DNA from: Tannerella sp.
GTDB lineage: Bacteria > Bacteroidota > Bacteroidia > Bacteroidales > Tannerellaceae
Assembly: GCA_031267485.1 (NCBI GenBank)
Contig: JAIRYY010000249.1
Location: 1 to 14,790, forward strand
Reading direction: 5' to 3'
Length of the DNA stretch: 14,790 bases
Made by a program: the position numbers and the translations under genes. How positions within the stretch are numbered: position 1 is the stretch's first letter; each line of letters starts with the position of its first letter. The notes beneath the pieces are model-generated. The model was not told the origin of the DNA. It did not search any database and saw only the letters and a list, made by a program, of their open reading frames with translations. This document shows positions 14,640 through 14,790 of this stretch, in pieces.

Positions 14640-14790
14640 TCAATCCGCGGCGTTTGTTTTCACGTTCTATTACGTCCTCCAGTGGATACGTCGGTTCACC
14701 TTTCCGCGACAATGCCTCCAAACCGTCTAAAAAATCCTCGATTAACCGATTATCGCCATGCATGCCCAAATCAACCCGGACATAACGTTT
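14632..14790 (-). CDS. Partial antitoxin-like gene, N-terminus beyond the window
   Basis: An open minus-strand frame enters at the window edge and ends with TGA at 14632-14634, giving at least 52 residues: KRYVRVDLGMHGDNRL..., closing with YPLEDVIERENKRRGLNV. It has no stop in this stretch, is rich in charged residues, and its last bases overlap the toxin start by 8 nt, the usual order in type II toxin-antitoxin pairs. The C-terminal helix could be the toxin-binding part. I cannot assign it to Phd, RelB or another antitoxin family, because the DNA-binding N-terminal half lies outside. Confidence 0.6.
   Translation of the reverse strand, partial: KRYVRVDLGMHGDNRLIEDFLDGLEALSRKGEPTYPLEDVIERENKRRGLNV

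Noticed and set aside
14582..14785. Plus-strand ORF of 67 residues
   Set aside because: It is the shadow of the antitoxin-like frame and toxin start on the other strand, with Ser/Arg-rich composition and no motifs.
1..14790. CRISPR array, tRNA, rRNA, insertion sequence or integrase
   Set aside because: I saw no regularly spaced repeats, no cloverleaf with a CCA-type end, and no transposase or integrase motifs on either strand.

Overview
The window is chromosomal DNA of a Bacteroidota bacterium, most likely a member of the Bacteroidales. Four things point there: a 2489-residue SprA/Sov protein (the outer-membrane translocon of the type IX secretion system), the order DUF1599 protein, BT_3928-type DoxX/MauE protein, tpiA, SPOR protein, folE, a DUF5053 protein, and two promoters of Bacteroidota type (TTTG, 20 nt, then a TAnnTTTG-like box). 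Most genes lack a strong Shine-Dalgarno sequence, which is usual for this phylum. The genus cannot be named from sequence alone.

Layout. (1) 1-8238, plus strand: a terminator-like hairpin cut by the window edge, then ruvA (best start at 110), a four-unit heptamer repeat between the genes, and the giant sprA gene. (2) 8239-8528: an AT-rich spacer holding a good promoter and a leader of about 110 nt. (3) 8529-12464, plus strand: a tightly packed probable operon made of an exported M23 peptidase with two LysM domains, a DUF1599 protein, a membrane protein with a MauE/DoxX-like part, and tpiA. It ends in a strong intrinsic terminator. (4) 12488-13581, plus strand: an exported SPOR-domain protein and folE, 11 nt apart. 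(5) 13582-14790, minus strand: an accessory patch. A promoter at 14253-14284 drives a 54-residue small ORF that has a perfect Shine-Dalgarno, followed by a DUF5053 gene that converges on folE. Further right is a partial antitoxin-like gene overlapping a RelE/ParE-family toxin gene that carries two compensating one-base frameshifts.

How the genes work together: ruvA serves Holliday-junction processing and sprA serves type IX export. The M23/LysM and SPOR proteins act on or bind peptidoglycan. tpiA is glycolytic, and folE opens tetrahydrofolate/pterin synthesis. The DUF1599 and BT_3928-type proteins lie in this housekeeping cluster without a settled function. The 3' patch looks acquired and partly decayed. 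The least described material is the small ORF plus DUF5053 unit and the double-frameshifted toxin. I do not see a large new defence or mobile system here.
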